Shown here: positions 37,653 through 46,641 of the stretch, piece after piece
Numbering within the stretch: position 1 is the stretch's first letter
How the letters are laid out: each line of letters opens with the position of its first letter
Notes under the pieces: model-generated
Databases searched by the model: none
Told to the model about the DNA's origin: nothing
What the model saw: only the letters and a program-made list of their open reading frames with translations
Origin: Blastomyces gilchristii SLH14081
Lineage: Eukaryota > Ascomycota > Eurotiomycetes > Onygenales > Ajellomycetaceae
Assembly (NCBI RefSeq): GCF_000003855.2
Contig: NW_003101679.1
Span: 1,401,062 to 1,465,061, forward strand
Reading direction: 5' to 3'
DNA: 64,000 nt
Program-made: the position numbers and the translations under genes

Positions 37653-37667
37653 GATTACAACACAACA
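37653..37667 (+). repeat. End of the Copia-1 3' LTR after Copia-2
   Basis: GATTA at 37653-37657 duplicates 32459-32463 and is the Copia-2 target-site copy. The next bases, CAACACAACA, offer a CA end that would pair with the TGTTG start at 32386. The exact end, 37662 or 37667, cannot be fixed without the 5' LTR, which is outside the window. Confidence 0.45.
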
Positions 37668-38008
37668 ACGTTATCCTCCAAGACGCTAGACAATCACATG
37701 ATCAGCCTCAGCCACAGCCTCGGCTTCAGCCAATTGCTCCACAACCACGCATACAACGTGGGGTTTGCCGTGAGTTATGTATTCCCCTCGCCTTATGCTT
37801 CATGCATTGCGGAGTTCATGCGTCCTGGATATTCGCCTCTTGCCAAGCCAACTACTTTGTGAATTCCCAGCTGAAATCTCGAAGGAGATTACCCGCCGTC
37901 TTGGTTCGGCATTCGAGGCTATCTATCGTGTAACATACAACCTTTTGTGGCTAATTGCGCTGCGTCCTCTTGTTAGCGCACCTTACAGACAGCATTGAAG
38001 TCAAAAAA
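37668..38008. other. Gap between the transposon nest and the PARG-like gene; no gene seen
   Basis: Base composition returns to normal here. A run of near-repeats on CAGCCTCAGCCACAG lies at about 37705-37730. Short plus-strand frames exist, but no family was recognised. It may hold the promoter of the next gene. Confidence 0.4.
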
Positions 38009-39403
38009 ATGCGCTTCACACTACCTTGTTCCCCGAGCCTACTCTGTATCGATCGATTTAGTCTCCTAGAATCAGAAGCATACGAAGTCCCATTTTGGCA
38101 GATCTTCAGAGCCGCAATTACAGCCCGAATTGAAGGATGGGGCGACCTCGTCGGGCTATTGGAAACTATTGCAGTCACTCTTCATTCGTCGAGTCTCCGA
38201 GACTACGACACTCTGCGCGGTTTTCTGCAAGATGAATGGGCTTCAAAAGAAACCCACTTTTTCACCGAAGTGTGGCCAGAGCTAGTGCGGTTGGCTTTAG
38301 AGATGCCTCAGCTATTCCCTGAGAGTTCTCTCCTTTGCCTCTCCGAAGAACATCGCGAGCTGGAGTTGTCAAGACGACAAGTTGGGTGCTTAGTCATCCA
38401 CCAATTCCTCTGCTCACTACCTAAACAGCCATGGGCTACAGACAGTTCCCAGGACTTTCGAATTTGGTACTCGTAAGGCTCCAGACACTTACTGGCAACC
38501 CGGGCCTATTTAAGTTCCCTCTTCACCTACTTTCAGCGACTAAGCGGCGTAGGAGATGAGACACAGCGTGTACTTTCCCCACTCATGAATGAATGGCGTA
38601 TCATATTTACCTTGCGCATTCTCCAAGAAAACCAGGTTGTACAGCTCGATCCGTCCCTACTAAAGTACCCACTCTGCCGGTTAACAGTCGTCCACCTGCC
38701 AACCGCATCAACCGAGCCGTCGCTGCTCGGACTTCCTGACGGGGCGTGTGTCATCTCAGCCAACAAAAACGTTGGCTTTGGACAAACGGGCACCCAAGAG
38801 GAAACCCAAGTGGGATCATCACCAGAATCTTGCCCTGTTGTCCTGCTCACACCCACGCTGCAGAATAATCAAGTGTTGATCGTACAGGGCGCTGAGGCCA
38901 TGGTCACTATCAAAGGATACGGACGCGAAGCCAGGCTTGATTCCGTCCTGACAGCTGATTATGGGTTTTCAGCCGGGGATTCGCAATGGTCAAAATGGCG
39001 ACGACGCACCATGCTCTTCATGGATGCTCTGCAGTTAGACCAGTTTATTGTGGACAAGCGAAAAATTGCGGATCATCTTCCTGGGCACGTAGATCGCGAA
39101 TTGCTCAAGGCATACAATGCTTTCAGTAGCAGCCCTGGAAAGGGTGAGTGCAAGAGTAACTATACCGAAATAGTTACTGGGCTTTGGGGCTGTGGCGCTT
39201 TTGGCGGTAACCCTCAAACTAAAACACTAATACAATGGTGTGCTGCTTCGATGGCCCAGACAAATCTACGGCTCGTCTTGTCAGGCGAGGATCACTTTGC
39301 CCTGGCGAGTGAGCTCAACGAGACCGTGAAGATGACGCGCGAGGGATTGTGGACGGTCAAAAATGTTCTTGACACGGTTGGTGCGCTGAAGCCTTATGAC
39401 TGA
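38009..39403 (+). pseudogene. Poly(ADP-ribose) glycohydrolase (PARG)-like gene with one in-frame stop
   Basis: PARG removes poly(ADP-ribose) chains from proteins. The frame of 464 codons starts at MRFTLPCSPS, where the family-like N-terminal block begins (CIDRFSLLE). The catalytic region has KNVGFGQTGTQEET (about residues 253-266), with the QEE glutamates present although the usual GGG loop reads GFG. A GYGREARL block and a TGLWGCGAFGG block follow, both typical of PARG. One TAA interrupts the frame at 38474-38476 (codon 156). The residues on both sides read like family sequence, so a nonsense mutation is more likely than an intron. A 42-nt intron at 38473-38514 would be in frame but very short. 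The gene lies only 350 bp from the transposon nest. Confidence 0.7.
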
Positions 39404-41853
39404 CCTCGCGTGTCACGGGTAGATCCTGTTTGAACACCGCAGCCGTGAGCCTAACCGGGTAATGAGGTATGCTCCTGCAATTCGTTCGAGATAACTTGCG
39501 ATACTTGGTCGGATGCGGATCGCACGCGACGTTAGGAATGATGCTCAACTGCAATGGACCCTACCCTGCTCCGCCCTAAATCAATCATATTAACAATGTG
39601 CAGGAGGAGGTGCTTCATGGTTGGTCGAGGCCGCATCTAAAGTAAGATTACATGGACTTTCCCGCCGTTAAGAAGAGGAAACGCTATATAAAGGGGATAG
39701 GGGACGTTTGCTGTTAGACGCATGATTACCGTGAAGTCAGTGTCATACATAGCCTCCATACATACAAGCAAGTTTTTAAGTTTTACGTTGCGCATGATTC
39801 TTTGATCTTCTGATCTGTTCATGAGATCTCCACTTATTCAGCCCGCCAATTGTTTGCTCGGCCCCTGTAAGGCTGAGCTCCGAGGTGACCTAGATATTCT
39901 TTCTTCCTTTTAGCCTCCATCTTTCTGGATTTCCCCTGATTGGACAACCATACGGGTATTTGTTTTTTTCATAATCTGCTGGCAGGTTCTGTGCTGTTTC
40001 CCTCGCTTGGAGGCACGGCTCCGAGAACGGCTGCATTTCGATGCATGAATAAAAAAAACTCGCAACGCTGCGCGGCGCATCACAATCCTTGAGGTAAATT
40101 AAGGATATTGTAGAATTTGGTTTTTGAGCCCTTCCAACTCCTGGGATACCCTCCTTGCGCTGCGTTTTCTTGGGCGTTTGAAAGTAGCCGTAAAAAAGAG
40201 TGTCCGCGGAAGTCATATATTCAATAATTTATCCGAAGATCCTCACAGGCCTGCAATTACAGCAATACCATACCATCGTTATCATTCCAGCTCTGCCGGT
40301 CGTGGTGGCAAAAAATACTAGCCAGGGCTATCAAAAGCGGCATAAATGGGCGGCGTTGAACAACTTCGCATCGCATGCCTGTTAGCCGCTGAAACCACAG
40401 ATTTTCTATGGCCTGGGTGTGACCCCTTGCTGGCTTGGCTGGTTAACACGCCCGGGGCCTCTTTCGGCAAGGTAACATTCAGGGAAGCAAATAAAATCGT
40501 CCGCAGCATGGCATTTGCTGGTTGGCCAGCAGTCCCTCCAAATCGCACACAGAGCCTGCGTCTTATGCGGCCGTCACCGGAGGCAGAAGCCAGGGCCTAA
40601 CTATGCAAGATGCGCATGCAGGCCATTGTTGTGTCTGGGCCATCCGGGAAGAGCTGTCAGAGGAAGATGGAGATCTTTTTTTTTTTCTTTCCCTTGTTGG
40701 CAAAGGCCGTAGCTAGATAGGAAAAGCACATTCGTTCCCCAGTAAAGCAAAATACCGTATATACTTGGGAAGTTGCCGCGTGTGCGTGCATACTCTGCTC
40801 GGAAAATGTCGCTATCTCCCCTCCATTCAGCTTTTTCTCCCACTCTCTCAATCCCCTTTCCCTCTCTCCTTCTTTTTCAATCTTCGCTGTCTAGTTACAG
40901 GAATGACGAGGATATAATTCTATTTTGCCTTCTCTCTGTTCTGTTTCATTCACTCGTTGTGTTTCATTCTTGTCGTTCATTCTTTGGCCGGAAAAGCAAA
41001 CGCCACACCGTCTGACCAGGCCAGCTGTACTGGAGCTCACCATCTCCACCACAGGCGCCTCCCTGGAGATCTTCTCATCGAGAAAATTGGATTCTATGAG
41101 CCTACGGAGCATTTAATCCGCCACTTAATTATTTAATTCCTTAATTACGAAATGACTGTTCTACGAATTGCTTCAAATCCTTAATTACTACTCTATATAT
41201 ACTCCTACATATTTGCACCGGTGTCGGCAGACGGGTTTTGGGTGGTGTCTTAAATTCCTCAGAACAATTGTTGAAGACATCAAATTATTATCTTCTTTCC
41301 ATCGTTGACCATTCCGCTCGCTACATTCTCAATTCGTCCTCCCGCGCCAGAATAAAGGTGCGTCACACAGCTCGAAACTGACTTCTCATCCTTCGTGCTG
41401 GATAGTTATCCCCTCAATTCGACCCGCATATTTCCTCCTCCCTGTTATAATTGCGGCTGCTTCGGACCCTTTCAACAATTCTACTGTGTAGTTGCAAGGG
41501 TGCTTCACGCCAATTGGATACTACCCCTAGGACTACGCGCTTTGGACGCGAGGATCAGAAGCTCGCCTCGCCTTTTTACCCATAAACGCGCAAAAGGAGG
41601 CTTCCCGGGGCCTTTATTAGTTGCCTACATTTTATTGTTCCTATTGCAATTTCCACCGGGTAGCTAGTGGCGCTAAGGCTGCCGTTCTCGACCCCCAACC
41701 GGTCCTTTCGCTGGTGTAGCTCCAGCGACCTCCAGCAACGGCGGTTCGCTTAGAACTCGTGGTTTCTTTGTCAGACAAGTCGCGAAAACAAACGGATCCA
41801 GGTTGCTGAGGAAGCAAGAAAGGAATCTTACGTCCCGGGAGCGACATTCTTGA
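39404..41853. other. 2.4-kb intergenic stretch; no gene seen
   Basis: Several frames of 60-110 codons on both strands were read and show no recognisable domain or splice structure. A pyrimidine-rich stretch at about 40820-41000, an AT-rich stretch at 41115-41210 with CTCTATATATACTCC, and CT-rich tracts fit a long promoter or leader for the gene at 41905. Confidence 0.5.
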
Positions 41854-41864
41854 TATATATAAAA
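41854..41864 (+). promoter_or_regulatory. TATA-like element before the DUF1349 gene
   Basis: TATATATAAAA lies about 40-50 bp before the ATG at 41905. If used, transcription would start close to the ATG with a short leader. It is inferred from sequence alone. Confidence 0.4.
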
Positions 41865-41904
41865 TCAACCTGCGAACACAATTTAGGATTGGACTTAATA
41901 AACA

Positions 41905-42819
41905 ATGCCCCCCGACAGATCATGTTTTACGGCGCTGAACCTGCCGCCAAGTTTCTCCTTTCCGGAGCGCATGGACTATTTTACATTGGCCGCAGCACCC
42001 AACACTGATTTATGGCGCAAACCGCCGGACGGCGACACCTCGACAGCGCCTATTTTGTTCACTTCACTCCTGCAACCATTCGTTATTGCAGAAGTGACAG
42101 TCACTGCAGACTGGGAGATGGAATGGGACCAGGGCGGCTTAGTTATATTCGCAGGCCCAGCACCTTCCCAGCAAACACCGCCACGGTCGAATATCGGTCG
42201 TAATAATGTTAATGATAATAATACTCACATCATCCCGTCGGCCCAATCACCTCGAGAGCAACCAGCACCACCTCCATACCCGCAGGTACCCCGCCACACC
42301 CCCTGCAAATGGGTAAAGGCTGGTCTGGAATTTTCATCTGGAACCGTCAACGCTTCCTCCGTCAGTGCTACGGCGGATGGTGCAGATTGGTGTCTGTCCC
42401 CCTTGGCCATGCCCAACCAGCCCACAACAATCAACTCGCTGCGGATAAAGCTCGAGCGCGTTGGCCACTCACTCTGGGTATGGTATCAGCTGCCTTCAGC
42501 AGTCACCCCTTACCCATGCACGCCTGGTGCGCTGAGTAATACCTGGCGAAAGCTCCGCGAGGTCACCTGGTTCTTTTGGGGTGTCGAGGACAAGAGTGTC
42601 CATGTCGGTGTGTATGCTAGTCGTCCAGCAAATTTTTCAATGAATAGTAGTGCCTGGGCGACGAGGAATAGGAGTCGTTTTGTCCGAGATGCGACTCAGG
42701 GACCAGGACAAGGGGCTGGGACTGGGGCTGGTGGAAATGGTACTGGAAATCACCCCATGGTCGATGGAACAGGGCCCGATGGACTGGTCGTGGAGTTTGA
42801 GGATTTGGAGATTTTTTGA
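41905..42819 (+). CDS. DUF1349 family protein (concanavalin-like fold)
   Basis: This intronless gene encodes 304 residues. It follows the DUF1349 pattern: an N-terminal TLAAAPNTDLWRKPP block with TAPILFTSL, then VTADWEMEWDQGGLVIFAG (about residues 68-86), KWVKAGLEFSSG (about 135-146), ADWCLSPL, a LRIKLERVGHSLWVWYQ block, and TWFFWGVEDKSVHVGVYASRPA (about 223-244). A final LVVEFEDLEIF ends the domain. A low-complexity Asn/Pro/Gln-rich insert (about residues 88-130) and a Gly-rich linker before the last strand are poorly conserved features. The family has a lectin-like beta-sandwich and includes yeast Ree1-like proteins. No enzyme activity can be assigned. No signal peptide is seen, so it is probably cytosolic. 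Confidence 0.82.
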   Translation: MPPDRSCFTALNLPPSFSFPERMDYFTLAAAPNTDLWRKPPDGDTSTAPILFTSLLQPFVIAEVTVTADWEMEWDQGGLVIFAGPAPSQQTPPRSNIGRNNVNDNNTHIIPSAQSPREQPAPPPYPQVPRHTPCKWVKAGLEFSSGTVNASSVSATADGADWCLSPLAMPNQPTTINSLRIKLERVGHSLWVWYQLPSAVTPYPCTPGALSNTWRKLREVTWFFWGVEDKSVHVGVYASRPANFSMNSSAWATRNRSRFVRDATQGPGQGAGTGAGGNGTGNHPMVDGTGPDGLVVEFEDLEIF

Positions 42820-44434
42820 GAGTGTGATCATGATTTAAGTAACTTTCCTGCTTTATCGTCTTTGCTATTTTCTAGTGACGGGGTTTCAGGACAAGTTCGG
42901 GGTTGATTTGGGTTTATCTGCGGGATTTGGTTCTTTTCTTTCTCTCCTTTTTTCCCTCCTCTTCTTCTCAATTTTTTATTTGACGCCCTCTATTGACATT
43001 CATGAGGTAATAATTGACTGATCAAGAACACCTACGAACATTTTCTTGCACGGGCACAAACGCAATTTGAATCTACCAGCATCATATCTTAATATCTTTC
43101 TTTTTAAATATTGCCATGTATTGTGTCTTTACATACCATTTACTATATATCACGACATCTATATTTTTTCCTACAACTTTTACAAATTGTCTTTTGTATT
43201 CCTGCACAAAGGAAAATTTTCATCCCTGAAACCGCTACTAGCTTGGACAACCTAACTGTGAGAGAGGCGAATTTGACCTCTTTAATATAATCAGAATGAA
43301 TGAACGGGGAATGGGCGATTGTATCTATAAATCTATTTCAATAATAATTTTTCAGTTTCCTACAGTATGTAACATAAAATGTAATTCACCAAACTCGGCT
43401 CCTCGCGGCCTTGAGTCTTTCCCCTGAATGCTCATCATAAAAAAAGTCCATCGCTGCTGTGATCAGAGGGCCTTTTGGTGCCAATTCCCTAACAAAAAGA
43501 ACAGAAAACTGAGCATTATCCAAGCTTATCCATCCCTTACGACAAACAAACATAAAATAAAATAAAATAATTTACTAATTCTCCTTAAAACTCAGTAAAA
43601 CTACGGAATAGATATAACAAGACTCAGAGAGCTGAGTCAGCTCTTATATCACACAGTTTCAGTGAAACTTCAGAGATTTTACAATTTGAATCTCTTACTC
43701 TGTATTGAGCTCTCATAATAAGATTTCAGATTTCAGTGTATCTCATCACAATGAAATTATCATCGCAACATTACTTGTATTTTTTGTAAAAAAGAGACGA
43801 AAATGTCACCATTGGCGCGTAACCGTCGATGAAAATGACATGCAACAAAACAGTCGAAGAAACAGAATCATATCACGTTGTACAGTTTTGCGCTATAGTT
43901 TGTGAGATTGGATTTTACTATTGAAAATGGTTCAAGTAACGGTATATAGTCATAAAGCCGAGTTCTAACGCATGGATAGAGGGGGAAGATCGAGATTGGC
44001 ACCGCAGCATTCTCTGCGAATCAGTTCTCTGTTTATAAATAATGTAAATTCTCTACGCTTTCATGCGTTTCTCAAACTAGTTGTTCAATAATACGGGGAT
44101 TAGCTGGAAAACATATGAAGAAAAGGGAAGATAAATAACTTGAAGTAGAGTAGGCTGTAGCAATAATGGAAAGAATAGTTCTTTTTTCATTGCAAAATCT
44201 TGACTTCGTAACAATGTCATGCAGCGTGGGGGTACATGTGCCATACATAGCTCATATCGAACTGACCACAACACGAGTAGGAGAGTAATTCGAAGTAAAG
44301 CCACCCATCCAAGACCGGGCCTCTTTAAAGACAAAATAGCTGTAACTGTTTCCCGCAGCCAAAAGCTTCCTGCAGCCAGAATATCAAAGTTCATAACCAT
44401 AAAACTAAGTATTCCAAAGCATGATTGAATCATC
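42820..44434. other. 1.6-kb intergenic stretch; no gene seen
   Basis: This is AT-rich non-coding sequence. It contains an A-rich AAATAAAATAAAATAA run near 43555 and a short CpG-free relic described separately. Short plus-strand frames at 43046 and 43705 have no recognisable domain. The end presumably holds the 3' UTR of the minus-strand gene at 44435. Confidence 0.5.
43621..43760. repeat. Short RIP-like relic with an 8-bp palindrome
   Basis: These 140 bp contain no CG, CC or GG dinucleotide, which matches the mutated transposons at 1-37 kb and not the surrounding sequence. A perfect inverted repeat, AGAGCTGA-G-TCAGCTCT, lies at 43627-43643. It is probably a fragment of a mutated repeat. No family was identified. 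Confidence 0.4.
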
Positions 44435-44890
44435 TTAGTTCTGCTTTCCAGCGTCGTCATAACTGTGAACGCAAAGTTGCTGAGTGCAAGGCCCACCCGG
44501 AGGAGTGCATATTCCACAACTGGAATTACAGCACACCTGGCCTGCAGGGCATACCCTCCGACCGCATTGAGCTGGTTCGCAATGTTGCTCCGTGCACTTT
44601 CCACCAGGCGGAGTGCAGAAACCGCAGCTTTCGTTGCAGCAGACCTCGCCTTGAGGGCAGGTGGTTGTCCCACATTTGACGGGCGTTGGTGGGCAGAACA
44701 TTTTAGTACACCCCTGGCCCGGCCGGGCACAAATGCCGCAGCTCTCGTTGCAGCACACCTCTCCCTTGATGCAAGTTTTGGGGCCGCACTGTACGCATCC
44801 GACTTTGGGACCCGGTAGGGGGTTGGCGAGTGCGCCCAAGGTCATGGCTAGGAGTAGCAACCCTTTGAGAGAGAAAGTAGAGGAAGACAT
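44435..44890 (-). CDS. Secreted cysteine-rich protein with three 8-Cys repeats
   Basis: This intronless gene encodes 151 residues. Residues 1-22 form a clear signal peptide: a Lys, then the hydrophobic run GLLLLAMTLGALA, with probable cleavage after ALA. The mature part is three tandem repeats of about 32 residues in the pattern C-G-x3-C-x5-CC-x3-C-G-x-C-x6-C-x4-C, with eight Cys each and a conserved VCCNESCG core. A short polar tail ends GKQN. The even Cys count and regular spacing suggest disulfide-bonded extracellular modules. I recognise the repeat style from fungal secreted proteins but know no function. It could be an effector-like, wall-associated or antimicrobial protein. These roles are guesses. 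The neighbours give no hint. Confidence 0.8.
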   Translation of the reverse strand: MSSSTFSLKGLLLLAMTLGALANPLPGPKVGCVQCGPKTCIKGEVCCNESCGICARPGQGCTKMFCPPTPVKCGTTTCPQGEVCCNESCGFCTPPGGKCTEQHCEPAQCGRRVCPAGQVCCNSSCGICTPPGGPCTQQLCVHSYDDAGKQN

Positions 44891-46641
44891 TTGTAAAATC
44901 GAATTTTGGGGTGGTCCGAGTCTTGTCGTTGGGATTGGAATGTGGCTATGTGAAGGATAGCAGTCAGGAAATATGGTTCGGAACGGATGTCAATTAAATC
45001 AAGACAGCTAGATAGGCTTGAGAATTTCCAGTGAGAAAATCCAACCATGAAACAGGGGTAGAAAGCCTCCTTTATATGCAGTAAGATTTGATAAAGTGGG
45101 AAGAGACGCAACTCCGGGGGAGTTCCTTTGTACATGTCAGCTTGCTTATTTTATACGAAGATCTACCTCTACCTTTTGTCCATAGATTAAATCTCACGGC
45201 TGCATTCCTGCCAATGCCAGCCAACCTGTTGATGCCCGTATTTGACAAGTGACGAGGAGGAGGTAAACCTAAAAATGAAACTTGGTGAACCACAGCGCCG
45301 AACTGGAAGCGAAAACTTCGTCGATCCACGCTATCAGCGCCATCTGAGTTGCTAGGCACAGCTCGTTCCTGCAACTGAAACTAGCTTGTCGAAGTGTGCT
45401 AGCAGAGCAAACATTTCCAGCGAATGTGAGAACATATTTGGATCTGGCCTGGTAAGAATTCGAGACACCAAGAAAGATCCATTCATAGCCAAGCCCTCGA
45501 TCGAGTAAAGTCGCCAGTCGAACTTCAGCCAACCGCGTTTCTTTCCCCTTCTGGGTACTTTGCTGGGTCCGGGCCAGCTGGGGCTAGCCAAAGCACCTTC
45601 GCATTTTATATGTGCTTTGGCTTCCGAGATTTTCTTGACGTTAAATTTCGGAAATTACGCAAGAAAAAAGAATTTCAAAATTTCACCAGCCCTATTCAGC
45701 ATCAACTTTCGAATTTCAACGACACGGGACACGGGGTTGGAGAAGTTGATTCAGTTGGCAGCTGTGTGTGTACATGTACACGAGTAGTTCCGAGGCCAGG
45801 ATGCGTGTCTCAGGTAGTTATCACAGCAGGGCGGCTTGATGAATGCCGCTGACATCGAATGGAGACAAGATAAACACCCTGTCAAAAAGTTCCATAGGGA
45901 TAAGCTACCAACGAGCCATGACTTCGTGTTTGGGATGTGGTTGATTTAAGGCTGAGTGGGGAACCAGTTCGTGGCCAGCAAATGAGGGCAATCCCAGCCG
46001 CACTAGCAGATGCCATCAACCATCAAGTGACAACACGAGGCTTCCAACGTCCAACGCCGCTTCGACCATCCGATAGATATATGATCTGTTCGGCTTTTTC
46101 CCAACCACCACGACCATAGCCACAACGACGGGTGGAGTCCCGCGCGCCGAAAACCTAAGCTGATAACCGTCACATTATCATGGCTTATGGGAGATATTTG
46201 TACGCGGTGAAAATCTGCTGTTAAGAAGAGCAGTCACTCTAGGGATTCCGAGGGCTGGACACCTTGATCAACCATTGGTCATCCACAAAATATCGTAAAT
46301 GCGGCATTCTGAACACAGGACGTTTAATAGCCGCAGACGACATGCTGTTTCCCTTATAAAAGAAGGCTACCGGTGGGCGCCCGTCCTCGAGAATATCGAG
46401 TAGATGTTATCCGTTGACCGAGGTTGCATTGAAAGAGGGGGGATAATCCCCAGTAAGTGAGCCTATTCTAATTGTATACTAACTGTTACACAATTGGGAC
46501 CCATTGTCTGCCATTTCTATTATTATTATGCAGGATCTGCCCGGAATGACAGCTAAACCGTCGTGAACGCAGAGTTCCATGTCACAATGTACAGTACATT
46601 ACGAACTTCACGCACTATTAATCTAGGGATTTTTTCGCAAA
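44891..46641. other. 1.75-kb intergenic stretch; no gene seen
   Basis: It lies between the 5' end of the Cys-rich gene and the 3' end of the NRPS gene. Frames of 60-100 codons on both strands overlap each other and show no domain. A self-complementary GTGTACATGTACACG segment lies near 45768. Confidence 0.5.
45070..45080 (-). promoter_or_regulatory. TATA-like element before the Cys-rich gene
   Basis: On the minus strand GCATATAAAGG lies about 185 bp upstream of the ATG at 44890. It is the best TATA candidate in this upstream region. Confidence 0.35.

Noticed and set aside
38473..38536. A 64-nt intron to explain the PARG stop
   Set aside because: GTAAGG...TTTCAG is a good-looking pair, but splicing it shifts the frame into an immediate stop, and conserved-looking residues lie inside it.
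39890..40851. Several overlapping frames of 60-108 codons on both strands
   Set aside because: None shows a domain, a consistent start or splice signals. They overlap each other and occur in every frame.
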